Origin: a virus | DNA: 40,327 nt | IMG/VR virus record: IMGVR_UViG_3300031512_000004 | Span: 1 to 40,327 of that record | Reading direction: 5' to 3' (one strand) | Shown: positions 29,867 through 37,846 of the stretch, piece by piece | How positions within the stretch are numbered: position 1 is the first letter of the stretch | How the letters are laid out: each line of letters starts with the position of its first letter | Notes under the pieces: generated by a model | Database searches by the model: none | Told to the model about the DNA's origin: nothing | The model's input: only the letters and a program-made list of their open reading frames with translations | Position numbers and translations under genes: made by a program

Positions 29867-30281
29867 ACAGTAAATCCAGTTCTTTTTTCAAACTTAAACA
29901 ATAAGTCAGCAATTCAACAAACGTTTCAAAGTCAAAAGCAATTATATATCTTACTTGTCCCTTTGCCCTAACGCCTGAAAATTTCAGTGCAACCCCCGGA
30001 ATACTCATGGTTTTAGATGCTTCTTCTTTTATCTTATCAAACCATTCTCGCTTTATTGTTAATTGAGTTTCATTACCATACCCAGTCTTACACTCAAATC
30101 TAAATTTTCTGGGAAAATCATTAACAGCGAAAACAACATCTCCTGTTAATTGAGGTTCGTCCAATTGAGTTCCAAACGCACCAGAGCCGGCGATTCGCTT
30201 TGCCGAACATTCTGGAATACTATTTACTAATTCGACAAATTCTCTTTCCCAAGTTACTCCTTTCCGTTTTTGTCTGTTCAT
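29835..30281 (-). CDS. PD-(D/E)XK nuclease, Holliday-junction resolvase-like
   Basis: The ATG at 30281 is chosen for spacing to CGGAG. In the 148-residue protein, KGVTWEREFVELV gives the first Glu, RIAGSGAFG and PQLTGDVVF the catalytic Asp, and KFRFECKTGYG the ExK. This layout is that of Hjc-type resolvases and related phage nucleases. It may resolve branched replication intermediates, perhaps with the RuvB-like motor at 17.4 kb. It starts within the 3' end of the previous gene (62-base overlap). Confidence 0.7.
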   Translation of the reverse strand: MNRQKRKGVTWEREFVELVNSIPECSAKRIAGSGAFGTQLDEPQLTGDVVFAVNDFPRKFRFECKTGYGNETQLTIKREWFDKIKEEASKTMSIPGVALKFSGVRAKGQVRYIIAFDFETFVELLTYCLSLKKELDLLYDRANGLGFG

Positions 30282-30609
30282 CATTACTCCGATATAATCT
30301 TTTCAAGTTATTATTAGCAACACCTGTTAAATCAGAAGATGTACTTTGTAAAGTTCTTTCCAAGAAAAGATTTTTACAAACTCTAGCCAAATAAGATTTA
30401 AAATTAAGAGGGTCAATATCAGACATAACGGTAATCAAAATACTCTCGAAAACGATTATCTCACCGTAAAGTTGCACTAATCTACCGATAAACCCATATA
30501 GCTTATTGTCAGCAGGATAAAATTCTCGCAAAAATGCAACCAACACGGCAGGTTTATTTGCAGATTTTTCGAGAAGATTATAATACTTTTCTGATATTGA
30601 CCCTTTCAT
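30220..30609 (-). CDS. Hypothetical protein
   Basis: A 129-residue protein (MKGSISEKYYNLLEKSANKP...), mostly helical, with a basic C-terminus rich in Arg/Lys (DEQTKTERSNLGKRICRISK). No recognised domain. It sits between the ssDNA-binding protein gene and the resolvase-like gene. In T4-like phages a helicase loader sits near the ssDNA-binding gene, but no similarity to a loader can be claimed here. Confidence 0.5.
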   Translation of the reverse strand: MKGSISEKYYNLLEKSANKPAVLVAFLREFYPADNKLYGFIGRLVQLYGEIIVFESILITVMSDIDPLNFKSYLARVCKNLFLERTLQSTSSDLTGVANNNLKRLYRSNDEQTKTERSNLGKRICRISK

Positions 30610-30617
30610 ACAGCAAA

Positions 30618-31448
30618 CTAATCGTTACCTAAGAATTGTTTTAAAGTTTCCGCAACCTCATCTGCAATCTCATTATTGCTATCCAATGCAAAATCTGAGG
30701 TTACAAATATAGATTCTTTTTTAGCGTTTCGGCTGGAAAGAACATCTCTAAAACTTTCTCCCTCTAAAATTCTCATCAGCTCGTCTGCCGAAAAATTTAA
30801 TGCTGCCTTTGTGTGCTCAATAAACTGAGATGTATCAACTTCAACATCCCCAATTCCATCCAGAGCTGGCGCTGGAGTAATTGTTTTCTTACCGTTACTA
30901 GAAACTGTTACTGTAACATTAATATCATACTTATTTACAGGAATAATATTACCCTCAGCATCCATTACAGAAAGTGCAGCAGTCTTTAATTGATTTCTAA
31001 AAGTTTCACTAAAAGATGCAATTCTAATCTCATTTAAGGGCGCCAATTCCGTAGATGCTAAAGACATCCCGCAATTTGTACACTTATTACCAGTTTTCTG
31101 TAATAAGAAATAATAATTAGATGTCCCACATCCTGGGCAAATTCTTACGCGTGTTCTATCTAAAATATTACAAACATATCGATAATTAATTGAATAGTAA
31201 TTAGGTAGTTTCCAATAATTTTGAGGGTCAGCAGCCATTAACTTCATATTATTAGCGCAAATCGGACAACTATCCCCAAGGCATAATACAGAAATTTTTT
31301 GACTCCGAATATAATGCGTATTAAGGAGCTTCAAAGGCTCTAAAATCCGAATTCTGTACACGCCAGGGTCTTTAAAAGACATTATCTTCCCAAAATTAGC
31401 TGTTCGTTCTCGATTAATGTCGGTTCCAAAAAATTCATTAAAATTCAT
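30618..31448 (-). CDS. Phage single-stranded DNA-binding protein, zinc-containing
   Basis: A 276-residue protein with a gp32-like layout: an N-terminal segment (NEFFGTDINRERTANFGKIM), an OB-like core with metal sites (GDSCPIC, RICPGCGTSN, NKCTNCGMS), and an acidic C-terminal tail (DEVAETLKQFLGND) of the sort that docks replication partners. The number of CxxC pairs (three) is higher than in T4 gp32. It lies beside recA and the polymerase gene. It would coat ssDNA at the fork and in recombination. Confidence 0.7.
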   Translation of the reverse strand: MNFNEFFGTDINRERTANFGKIMSFKDPGVYRIRILEPLKLLNTHYIRSQKISVLCLGDSCPICANNMKLMAADPQNYWKLPNYYSINYRYVCNILDRTRVRICPGCGTSNYYFLLQKTGNKCTNCGMSLASTELAPLNEIRIASFSETFRNQLKTAALSVMDAEGNIIPVNKYDINVTVTVSSNGKKTITPAPALDGIGDVEVDTSQFIEHTKAALNFSADELMRILEGESFRDVLSSRNAKKESIFVTSDFALDSNNEIADEVAETLKQFLGND

Positions 31449-31450
31449 TT

Positions 31451-31780
31451 TTAACTCTCCTTTTCAAATTTAGATAAAATAGATTCTTTGATTAAATCAA
31501 TCAGATTAGCCTTCTCCGTCTCTAAAAATGTAATCGAATCTTCTAAATTCAAATCACTTAGCTTTTTCAACAACTCTAGATACCTACGAAAAGCCAACTC
31601 CAAATTCACAAATTGTAGTAAACGCACTCTATCTACAAATTCATTATCAAATAGCACCTCCTTTCCAGTTCCTTCTAAAATCAAATCTGCTAACTCACTA
31701 AGACTAAACGAATCAAATAGTTTAATATTCTCATATTGCTTAATCGCATACGTTCTTTCAACTGAAATCGACCTCGGCAT
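31451..31780 (-). CDS. Hypothetical helical protein downstream of recA
   Basis: The third of three consecutive ATGs (31780) has the best spacing to GAAAGGAG. The 109-residue product (MPRSISVERTYAIKQYENIK...) is helical and acidic with no recognised domain. The gene starts inside the end of recA (23-base overlap) and is preceded by an internal promoter at 31836-31864. Confidence 0.5.
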   Translation of the reverse strand: MPRSISVERTYAIKQYENIKLFDSFSLSELADLILEGTGKEVLFDNEFVDRVRLLQFVNLELAFRRYLELLKKLSDLNLEDSITFLETEKANLIDLIKESILSKFEKES

Positions 31781-32783
31781 CATCATCTCCTTTCTCTAGA
31801 ACCTCAAAAGATACATTATCAAATTTTTCAAGTAAATTATAGCACCTTTCTTTGATTTTGTCAAGTACTTCTGGACTAGATTCTAAAAATTTAATCGCAT
31901 TATTCATACCTAATCCAAGATTTATATCATCAAAGACATAATACGAGCCTCTTTTATTAATTATACCAGCAACCTCGCCAAATTGAATAATATCTCTAAT
32001 CTTATCTACGCCCTTCCCATAAATAATCGGAACTGGAAAACTACGTAAAGGGGTCGCTAACTTGTTCTTCTTTATTACAATCGGAGTATTCTGACCGATT
32101 TTATCATCTCCCTGCTTTATCATACTAGGGAACTTTAACTCAATGCCTAAAGTAATTAGATGCTTCCAAGCAAACCCACCTGGTGTAGCAAATGACTTTA
32201 TATAACTACCAAAGTCAGCTCTAACCTGGTTGATTCCGATAAAAGTACACGCATTTATTCGCGCATTAGACATATTTCGCTGTAAAAACTGGGTAAAGAT
32301 TCTAGATAAAACAGCAACATGACTATCGCCCAAATTATTTTTCAAAACCGCCTGAGGAACTAAAGACCCAATTGAGTCTAAAATAACAAGGCTGCATGAC
32401 TTTGAATTAATCGCCTTTTCGCAAACTGTAAGCGCATCTTCTAGAGTGCCGGGCTGAAGTAGCAAAAATCTCTCTCGCAATTCAGGCGTAATAAAATAAC
32501 TAATAAAAGACTCAGATAACCCCTGCTCAGCATCACAATATGATACAAACCTATCATCAGCTTTTAAAAACTCACTAACAATTGTCATCGCAATTGTCGT
32601 TTTACCACTGGCAGGAGGACCAAATAACTCTATAAATCTACCTAAAGGAATCCCTCCAGTTCCCAAAATAATGTCTAAACTAACAATTCCAGATGAAATT
32701 ATCTTCAAAGTGTCATCAGGATTCGTTATATACTCAGCTAATTCTGCTAGTAAATTTTCAAATTGTTGTTTTTTCTTTATCAT
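31758..32783 (-). CDS. recA: RecA recombinase
   Basis: A 341-residue protein. Walker A is ELFGPPASGKTTIA (about residues 52-65), Walker B SLVILDSIGSLVP, and loop regions include IGINQVRADFG and SFATPGGFAWKH. The C-terminus is acidic (GDDDAEVDF). Length is near that of bacterial RecA (about 350). It mediates strand exchange in phage recombination and recombination-dependent replication. It lies between the polymerase and ssDNA-binding protein genes in the leftward operon. A consensus promoter is embedded near its 3' end. Confidence 0.93.
   Translation of the reverse strand: MIKKKQQFENLLAELAEYITNPDDTLKIISSGIVSLDIILGTGGIPLGRFIELFGPPASGKTTIAMTIVSEFLKADDRFVSYCDAEQGLSESFISYFITPELRERFLLLQPGTLEDALTVCEKAINSKSCSLVILDSIGSLVPQAVLKNNLGDSHVAVLSRIFTQFLQRNMSNARINACTFIGINQVRADFGSYIKSFATPGGFAWKHLITLGIELKFPSMIKQGDDKIGQNTPIVIKKNKLATPLRSFPVPIIYGKGVDKIRDIIQFGEVAGIINKRGSYYVFDDINLGLGMNNAIKFLESSPEVLDKIKERCYNLLEKFDNVSFEVLEKGDDDAEVDFS
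31836..31864 (-). promoter_or_regulatory. Promoter inside the recA coding sequence
   Basis: On the minus strand TTGACA (31864-31859), 17-base spacer, TATAAT (31841-31836), both perfect. It would start a transcript inside recA and boost the ssDNA-binding protein and downstream genes. Confidence 0.75.
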
Positions 32784-32795
32784 AAAATCTCCTAT

Positions 32796-34901
32796 TTATT
32801 TTGTCCAATGTTTGTTAATTTTCACCTCAACAACGGCGGGTATTTCGCCCAAAAATTTTTGTTCTACCTCCTCCATCGTTTTTATAACAAAATCTTTAGC
32901 GTCATCAATAATCTCCTCCGCAACCTCGAACACAATTTCGTCATGCACTTGTAAAATAATTCTAAACTTATCTAATCCGAAAGGATTTTCATAAAAACAT
33001 CTAACCATTGCTAGTTTAACAATATCTGCCCCCGTGCCTTGAATAAGCGCATTATAGCCCTGTCTCATAATCCTAGATTTTAACTCTTTAAACTCATCAA
33101 CCGAATTGTAGATAACTGGCTTTTCATACCACCGTCTTCTTCCAAAAGCTGTAACAGAATAACCCCGCTCAAAAGTTTTCTCACCAAACAATTTTCTAAA
33201 TTGCACTGAAGTTACATAAGACGTATTTATTGAATCAATGATTTCTTGCGCATACTCCAAATTAAATCCCAAAACTTTGTGCAATTTCATTGCAGAACCG
33301 CCATACAAAGTCAAAAAATTAATTTTTTTTCCATCTGTTCTCTGTTCTTTAGTTACCTGTTCTAAAGGCACTTTATAAGCAATTGAAGCTGTAGCCGTAT
33401 GAATATCATGTCCCGCTTTGTAAGCATTTATAATCTTTTTATCTCCCGATAATGCCCCAGCTAATCTATACTCCTGCTGATTATAATCAGCGTCTAAAAT
33501 TAAAAACCCAGGTCGGGCAATAAACATCTTTCTAAACTCCTCAGTAGCGGGAATATTTTGACAATTGGGGTTGCTTGAACTAAATCTGCCAGTAGCTGTC
33601 CCTACCTGATTAAATTCAGGGTGAAGACACCCTGTTAAAGGATGAATCTTACTAACAATATTTTTACCATAAGTTGTTAACAACTTTTGTATTTCTCGAT
33701 ATTTTAAAAGCATTTTTATAATATCATGAGATAGATAATCTTGTAATGTTTGTTCATTCGTGTTTGGCACTTCCACTCCCAACAAATGTAGAATCGACAA
33801 TACCTGTTTAGGAGAATCTAAATTAATATTATCTAGTAACCAATCTTTTATATAATCAATATCATAAACAGTCTCTAAAAATTGTTTAGCTTTTTTAGTC
33901 TTTACGGGTATGCTTAACTCTTCACAAATCTCTAAAAGATTCTTACCTTCCAAACGGTCAAGCAAATAAGTAAACAAATAAGATTTCAAATTTCTCTCCT
34001 CTTCATCTCTTCTTGATTCAAGTAAAGGTAATGTTTGAGTCCAAGTATCGGTATCAATTTTTATGCCTAGATATTCCATCATCGTAACTACAGGAACGAG
34101 CTTCATTTCCAAATCTAAGACGTGTTCTAAATTAAATTCCTTAGAAAGCTCTACCTGTTTTAAGTATATCCTATCAAGGTATTTTAGGTCATTTATCAAA
34201 TAATCTATTTGCTCCTCAGAAAATTCATCATTTTCTTTACCGATAAAAGTATCTCTTATCTCCTTTTCTAATTGTACACCAAAATATTTATTTGTCAAGT
34301 CGTTTAAGGATAAAAATGAGCTACCTAAACCCGCGGTTAATACGCCCTCGGCAATAAAAATATCAAAAATATTTTTTAATAAAACACCATATTTAGCGTA
34401 AATAAACTTCAAGTCAAACTTAAGATTATGCCCGATAAATAATTTATCTTGTAAACTTGTAAAAAATTTCACAATCGGGGCGGTTTGACGAGGATTTATA
34501 ATTATAAGAATGCCATCATCTTTTTGTAGAACGATTGTTCCGCTTTCGGAAAATTCGGTTTGAAAGTCCCGAAAGGAATTAAAATCTTTTTGTAGAACAA
34601 TTGTTCTATTTTCGGAAGCCTCGGTTAAGGAGGCTAGATTCGATTCTAAATTTTTTTGTTCTGAGCGGAAAGGGTGGGTGGGTGGGAGAACAGCATTCGC
34701 TTGAAAATCGGTTTTATTTTTTAGACACGCTCTATTAGAATCAACGAAGTTGATACTATTCGGTATAAAAAGACCAATTAACAAAACAGAATCGGTAAGA
34801 AAATCTAATCCGCTTGTTTCGAGGTCAATGCAAAGAATTCTGCAATTTTGCAGAAAATTTTGCAATTTTTCTAAGATTTCGGTTTGTTTATCTACACGCA
34901 T
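32796..34901 (-). CDS. polA: Family A DNA polymerase with 3'-5' exonuclease domain
   Basis: A 701-residue protein lacking the 5'-nuclease domain. Exonuclease motifs: RILCIDLETSGLDF (exo I), FIGHNLKFDLKF (exo II) and YLINDLKYLDRIY (exo III). Polymerase motifs: A, ILDADYNQQEYRLA; B, RTDGKKINFLTLYGGS; C, LQVHDEIVFEV. In motif B the position equivalent to E. coli Phe762 is Phe, and the following Gly is replaced by Leu. Residues about 58-130 are an insertion between exo I and exo II with Asn-rich and repeated sequence. It is the replicative polymerase, first gene of the leftward operon. Confidence 0.93.
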   Translation of the reverse strand: MRVDKQTEILEKLQNFLQNCRILCIDLETSGLDFLTDSVLLIGLFIPNSINFVDSNRACLKNKTDFQANAVLPPTHPFRSEQKNLESNLASLTEASENRTIVLQKDFNSFRDFQTEFSESGTIVLQKDDGILIIINPRQTAPIVKFFTSLQDKLFIGHNLKFDLKFIYAKYGVLLKNIFDIFIAEGVLTAGLGSSFLSLNDLTNKYFGVQLEKEIRDTFIGKENDEFSEEQIDYLINDLKYLDRIYLKQVELSKEFNLEHVLDLEMKLVPVVTMMEYLGIKIDTDTWTQTLPLLESRRDEEERNLKSYLFTYLLDRLEGKNLLEICEELSIPVKTKKAKQFLETVYDIDYIKDWLLDNINLDSPKQVLSILHLLGVEVPNTNEQTLQDYLSHDIIKMLLKYREIQKLLTTYGKNIVSKIHPLTGCLHPEFNQVGTATGRFSSSNPNCQNIPATEEFRKMFIARPGFLILDADYNQQEYRLAGALSGDKKIINAYKAGHDIHTATASIAYKVPLEQVTKEQRTDGKKINFLTLYGGSAMKLHKVLGFNLEYAQEIIDSINTSYVTSVQFRKLFGEKTFERGYSVTAFGRRRWYEKPVIYNSVDEFKELKSRIMRQGYNALIQGTGADIVKLAMVRCFYENPFGLDKFRIILQVHDEIVFEVAEEIIDDAKDFVIKTMEEVEQKFLGEIPAVVEVKINKHWTK
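34519..34626. repeat. 42-bp direct repeat with palindrome inside the polymerase gene
   Basis: Copies at 34519-34560 and 34585-34626 (66 bases apart, 22 codons) share CTTTTTGTAGAAC and a TCGG-rich end. Both encode a TIVLQKD segment. Copy 2 contains a perfect palindrome TAGAACAATTGTTCTA (34593-34608); copy 1 has a decayed version. Confidence 0.8.
34672..34686 (+). other. G-quadruplex motif in the polymerase gene
   Basis: GGGTGGGTGGGTGGG on the plus strand: four G3 runs with single-base loops, the tightest canonical quadruplex form. The gene is on the minus strand, so the mRNA has the C-rich form and the template strand the G-rich one. Confidence 0.8.
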
Positions 34902-35197
34902 TAAACCTCCTTTCGGAAAAATTATTGGGCAGTTAGTTCATCTATAATTTTTTATTTTTATCATAATTATCCTAAGTTTAATTGCGTTTATCGTTAATAA
35001 GCGTTTAGTTTATTCCGAATTCCGTTCACCGCTTACGGTCATTGTAATTTATTTTTTATTTATTATCCAAGTCTTGTCCCCGCAATTTTACCTATTTTTT
35101 AGCAGAAAAGTCAAGACTTGTCAAGGGTTTTTTCGTTAGAGTTTTATTAATTTTCTATAAGAAGAGTATTAGAATCTTTGCTTTTAGCTTATACCTA

Positions 35198-35226
35198 AGA
35201 ATACCAAACTAACTGTAACTTGTCAA
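35198..35226 (-). promoter_or_regulatory. Leftward promoter for the replication operon
   Basis: On the minus strand TTGACA (35226-35221), 17-base spacer, TATTCT (35203-35198). Its -35 is one arm of the palindrome TGTCAAGCCTTGACA. Confidence 0.65.
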
Positions 35227-35229
35227 GCC

Positions 35230-35258
35230 TTGACAATAGGTTGATTATGCGCTAAAAT
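35230..35258 (+). promoter_or_regulatory. Rightward early promoter
   Basis: TTGACA (35230-35235), 17-base spacer, TAAAAT (35253-35258). Its -35 is the other arm of the same palindrome. The gene at 35296 follows with AAAGGAGG. Confidence 0.75.
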
Positions 35259-35295
35259 GCAATAAAAGAGTTATAATTATAATAAAGGAGGTTTT

Positions 35296-35523
35296 ATGGC
35301 TTATAGATGTGTTTATTGCAATGCTGAGTATAACGCATCAATCGATGCGGTAAAGTGTGCACAAAGCCACAATCTGGTAGTAGTTTACCTTACGAGAGAG
35401 GACTTGACAGCGCTTATCCGATTTTTATATTCGAAGGATGATTCTCTGTTGACGGAGAGTTTAATTGACAGCCTGATGAGGTACAAAAGTTATAAGATGA
35501 GTTTAGGAGATTTGCTCGAATGA
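35296..35523 (+). CDS. Small zinc-finger protein
   Basis: A 75-residue protein beginning MAYRCVYCNAEYNASIDAVK, followed by CAQSH: a CxxC...CxxxH zinc finger of the C2H2 sort used by many small phage proteins. The rest is helical (LTREDLTALIRFLYS). It is the first gene after the rightward promoter, preceded by AAAGGAGG, so it may be an early regulator. The stop overlaps the next start. Confidence 0.65.
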   Translation: MAYRCVYCNAEYNASIDAVKCAQSHNLVVVYLTREDLTALIRFLYSKDDSLLTESLIDSLMRYKSYKMSLGDLLE

Positions 35524-36191
35524 AAGATTATATATCTAAAAACAGGATTAGAAATCTTAAGCAATATAGGAATTTATCTGACGAGGAGTTTGATAAAATT
35601 TACTCTGAAATGGTTACGGGCGTATCGCTTACTCAAGAATTTGAGAAGCGAATCCAAGATAAAATAAATGAATTTTCTCGTGATTATGATTTGTCTGACT
35701 TGAAAATTAATGACTTATTAGCTTTAAGGGCTTTAGCTCAGGCGTTTATTAGCCTTGAAGATTTTGAAAGATACTCCTATAAATTACAAGAGGGTGAGGG
35801 AGGATTTGATGAGGTTGATATCGTCAGGTTGGAAAAGTTAAATAATATTAAGTCTAATCTGCGCAATGATATTAACAAGTTACAGGACAGTCTTGGTATT
35901 ACTCGGCGAAATCGAAAAGCTAGCGAGCAGGAGTCTATCATTGACTTTGTTGAGAGCCTGAAACAGAAAGCTAAGAGATTCTATGAGTCTAAAATGAAGA
36001 TTGTTCTTTGTCCGAAATGCGGAACTTGGGTTGCGTCAGTCTGGATGCTCTATCCAGAAAGCAAAAAGGCTAAATTGAGGTTCCATTGCAAAAGAAAGTT
36101 TTCAGATGGTACTTATTGTGATACTGTCTTTGATTTGACCGGTGATGAGCTAGTTAGAAAGGATAATAGAATTCCAGAATCAATCTCTTGA
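35520..36191 (+). CDS. Hypothetical protein with C-terminal zinc ribbon
   Basis: A 223-residue, helical protein (N-terminal KNRIRNLKQYRNLSDEEFDK; basic middle IRLEK-type helices) with a C-terminal ribbon: VLCPKCGTWVASVW ... FHCKRKFSDGTYCDTVFDL. It overlaps the previous gene by 4 bases and ends at the next promoter. The ribbon suggests nucleic-acid or protein binding; no family name is offered. Confidence 0.6.
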   Translation: MKDYISKNRIRNLKQYRNLSDEEFDKIYSEMVTGVSLTQEFEKRIQDKINEFSRDYDLSDLKINDLLALRALAQAFISLEDFERYSYKLQEGEGGFDEVDIVRLEKLNNIKSNLRNDINKLQDSLGITRRNRKASEQESIIDFVESLKQKAKRFYESKMKIVLCPKCGTWVASVWMLYPESKKAKLRFHCKRKFSDGTYCDTVFDLTGDELVRKDNRIPESIS

Positions 36192-36216
36192 CAAACTTGA
36201 AAAAGTGTGCTATAAT
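36188..36216 (+). promoter_or_regulatory. Consensus rightward promoter overlapped by nested inverted repeats
   Basis: TTGACA (36188-36193), 17-base spacer, TATAAT (36211-36216), both perfect. Arm AAAGTGTGCTA (36202-36212) pairs with TAGCACACTTT (36249-36259), and a near-perfect palindrome TTGTTGAAAATTTTTCAACA lies inside at 36227-36246. Confidence 0.85.
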
Positions 36217-36278
36217 ACTGACAGAATTGTTGAAAATTTTTCAACAAATAGCACACTTTATGAAAGGAGAAAAAAAAA

Positions 36279-36602
36279 ATGAACGCTTTTGTATATGATG
36301 AAAAAGTTTATAAACAAGTACCTGTCGCTGCGATTATGAAAACACCTTTTGAAGATTTTTATCTACTTGACCCAGAAATAAAAACTCTTAATGGTCAGGC
36401 TCTTTATAAAATTTGGGGAGTACCCGTTTACTCTTTTTATTCTAATGCTGAGATAAGGGAAAAAATAAAATCTTTTAAAGAGGGCGTAAATGTGTCTAGA
36501 TTAGGAATTTTTTCCTACCCTCGAACTATTTTAATCTCTGGAAATTTTATTGTTGAGTATCTAGATAATTGTTCAATTTTTGTAGAGGTGTTAGAGGGTT
36601 AA
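36279..36602 (+). CDS. Hypothetical protein after a strong promoter
   Basis: A 107-residue protein starting after AAAGGAG and an A-run. It begins MNAFVYDEKVYKQVPVAAIM, is mixed alpha/beta in appearance and contains no recognised motif. It is the first gene of the transcript from 36188 and is followed directly by a tRNA gene, so the tRNA is co-transcribed. The strong promoter suggests high expression. Confidence 0.55.
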   Translation: MNAFVYDEKVYKQVPVAAIMKTPFEDFYLLDPEIKTLNGQALYKIWGVPVYSFYSNAEIREKIKSFKEGVNVSRLGIFSYPRTILISGNFIVEYLDNCSIFVEVLEG

Positions 36603-36609
36603 TTTTTTC

Positions 36610-36683
36610 GCCCCAGTAGTTCAATGGACGAACAGCGGTCTTCTAAACCGTTAGTCATGCAGGTTCGAATCCTGCCTGGGGCA
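36610..36683 (+). tRNA. tRNA-Arg (anticodon UCU)
   Basis: A full cloverleaf: acceptor GCCCCAG/CTGGGGC, D stem GTTC/GAAC, anticodon stem GCGGT/ACCGT with loop CTTCTAA (anticodon TCT), T stem GCAGG/CCTGC with loop TTCGAAT, discriminator A. CCA is not encoded. The variable loop is somewhat long (7 bases). It reads AGA codons, common in these AT-rich genes. Confidence 0.92.
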
Positions 36684-36716
36684 TTAAAAATTTTAGAAGA
36701 AAGCGAGGATTAGACA

Positions 36717-37472
36717 TTGTTTCCTACAGACCATTTATCCTATTCGAGTATATCGACTTTTTTAGATTGCGCCCAGAGGTGGAAGCGAATTTATATTGAT
36801 AAGGAGCCTAAACCTCAAACTATCGATACCTTATTCGGCTCTTTATTCCACCAAACTGTTGCGCAATTTTTATCTAATAAGCAGCAAAAATTAGAAGATA
36901 TTTGGGAGTCCACTTGTCAAAAATCGAAGTTGTCTTTACCAAGTGATTACGTTCAAAAAGGTAATTTATTATTTTCATCACCCCATGTAGAGAGTGAATT
37001 ATCTAAACTACAGCCATACTATATAGACGCTGAACCAGTTCTAGAAAAAGAATTTCAATTTAGCTCAGCGTCAATTCCTATCCCAATAAAGGGATTTGTT
37101 GACTGTGTTTTAGCAGATGGTACGGTTGTAGATTTTAAGACTTTCGGCAGTAAATTTCACTGGGAAAGTTATTGGTTACAACCTGCTATTTATTTGAGAG
37201 GAGTACGAACTACATTTGGCATAGGTAATAAATTTAAATTTATTTCATTCTCAAAAAATAGTGGGTTTCGAATTGAAACTTATGTAGTTAATTTATCAAA
37301 GGAGGATGTGGAGGACAAATTGGACGCTCTTTTAGAGTTTGTTTGGTATAGGATGAATTTATTTATAAAAAATAATAATTTTCCACTGAACACAAGCAGT
37401 CCGTTTTGTAATGAAAAGTTATGTCCATTTTGGGCTAATTGTGCTGGAAAATTAGATTTAATTTTTGCATAA
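36717..37472 (+). CDS. Cas4/RecB-like PD-(D/E)XK nuclease with Fe-S cysteines
   Basis: A 251-residue protein starting at TTG (36717), 7 bases after AGCGAGGAT; no ATG has a better site. It begins with LSYSSISTFLDCAQRWKRIY (Cys near residue 18), then the nuclease core KGFVDCVLADGTVVDFKTFG (Asp...DxK), and ends with the cluster FCNEKLCPFWANC. One Cys up front and three at the end is the [4Fe-4S] arrangement of Cas4 and AddB-type nucleases. It could resect DNA ends for phage recombination or degrade host DNA. It follows a tRNA in the rightward unit. Confidence 0.8.
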   Translation: MFPTDHLSYSSISTFLDCAQRWKRIYIDKEPKPQTIDTLFGSLFHQTVAQFLSNKQQKLEDIWESTCQKSKLSLPSDYVQKGNLLFSSPHVESELSKLQPYYIDAEPVLEKEFQFSSASIPIPIKGFVDCVLADGTVVDFKTFGSKFHWESYWLQPAIYLRGVRTTFGIGNKFKFISFSKNSGFRIETYVVNLSKEDVEDKLDALLEFVWYRMNLFIKNNNFPLNTSSPFCNEKLCPFWANCAGKLDLIFA

Positions 37473-37488
37473 GAAAGGAGACCATAGA

Positions 37489-37710
37489 ATGAATAATCCA
37501 GAAGAAGATTATGTTATAGCTACTGTTAGTTTAGGACTAGTCTATAAGGAACTTGTTAAGGACGCAGATGAGGCTGTTTTTTCAATCTCTCTCGATGAGT
37601 TAGAAGACTTGGCAAGAAAATTCCACGTAGAGATTACTTCGGATAGTTTAGATGAAAATATAATTATTGTAAATATTAGAAGAATTAAGCAGGAGGAGTA
37701 TGTTTCCTAA
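37489..37710 (+). CDS. Hypothetical acidic protein
   Basis: The ATG at 37489 lies after GAAAGGAGACCATAGA; an upstream in-frame ATG at 37465 overlaps the nuclease gene and is less likely. The 73-residue product (MNNPEEDYVIATVSLGLVYK...) is acidic with alternating strand and helix segments (SISLDELEDLARKFHVEITS). No family recognised. It overlaps the next small gene by 11 bases. Confidence 0.5.
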   Translation: MNNPEEDYVIATVSLGLVYKELVKDADEAVFSISLDELEDLARKFHVEITSDSLDENIIIVNIRRIKQEEYVS

Positions 37711-37846
37711 TCAATATAGAGATGGCTATTGTATTATTTACTATGACGAAGATGATGAACAGTACGCAGAATTGGACACTGAGCAGATTATTTTGGATGA
37801 AATAAATAAAAAGAAAGAAGAAAAGGAAGGTGCTGAGGATAGCTAA
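37700..37846 (+). CDS. Hypothetical 48-residue acidic protein
   Basis: ATG at 37700 follows GCAGGAGGAGT closely. The product reads MFPNQYRDGYCIIYYDEDDE then QYAELDTEQIILDEINKKKE and EKEGAEDS: an acidic, Tyr-rich protein ending in a Lys/Glu helix. It overlaps both neighbours, consistent with operon packing. Function unknown. Confidence 0.55.
   Translation: MFPNQYRDGYCIIYYDEDDEQYAELDTEQIILDEINKKKEEKEGAEDS

Larger units (their letters stand above)
34902..35295. promoter_or_regulatory. Divergent control region between the leftward and rightward early genes
   Basis: No gene seen. Besides the two promoters listed separately, it contains GTCAAGACTTGTCAAGG (35111-35127), carrying further minus-strand TTGACT/TTGACA -35-like elements. 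One has a possible TAAAAT at 35090-35085 (18-base spacer). The recurrence of TCAAG/CTTGA around 35067-35235 suggests operator sites for a phage regulator. Confidence 0.6.
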
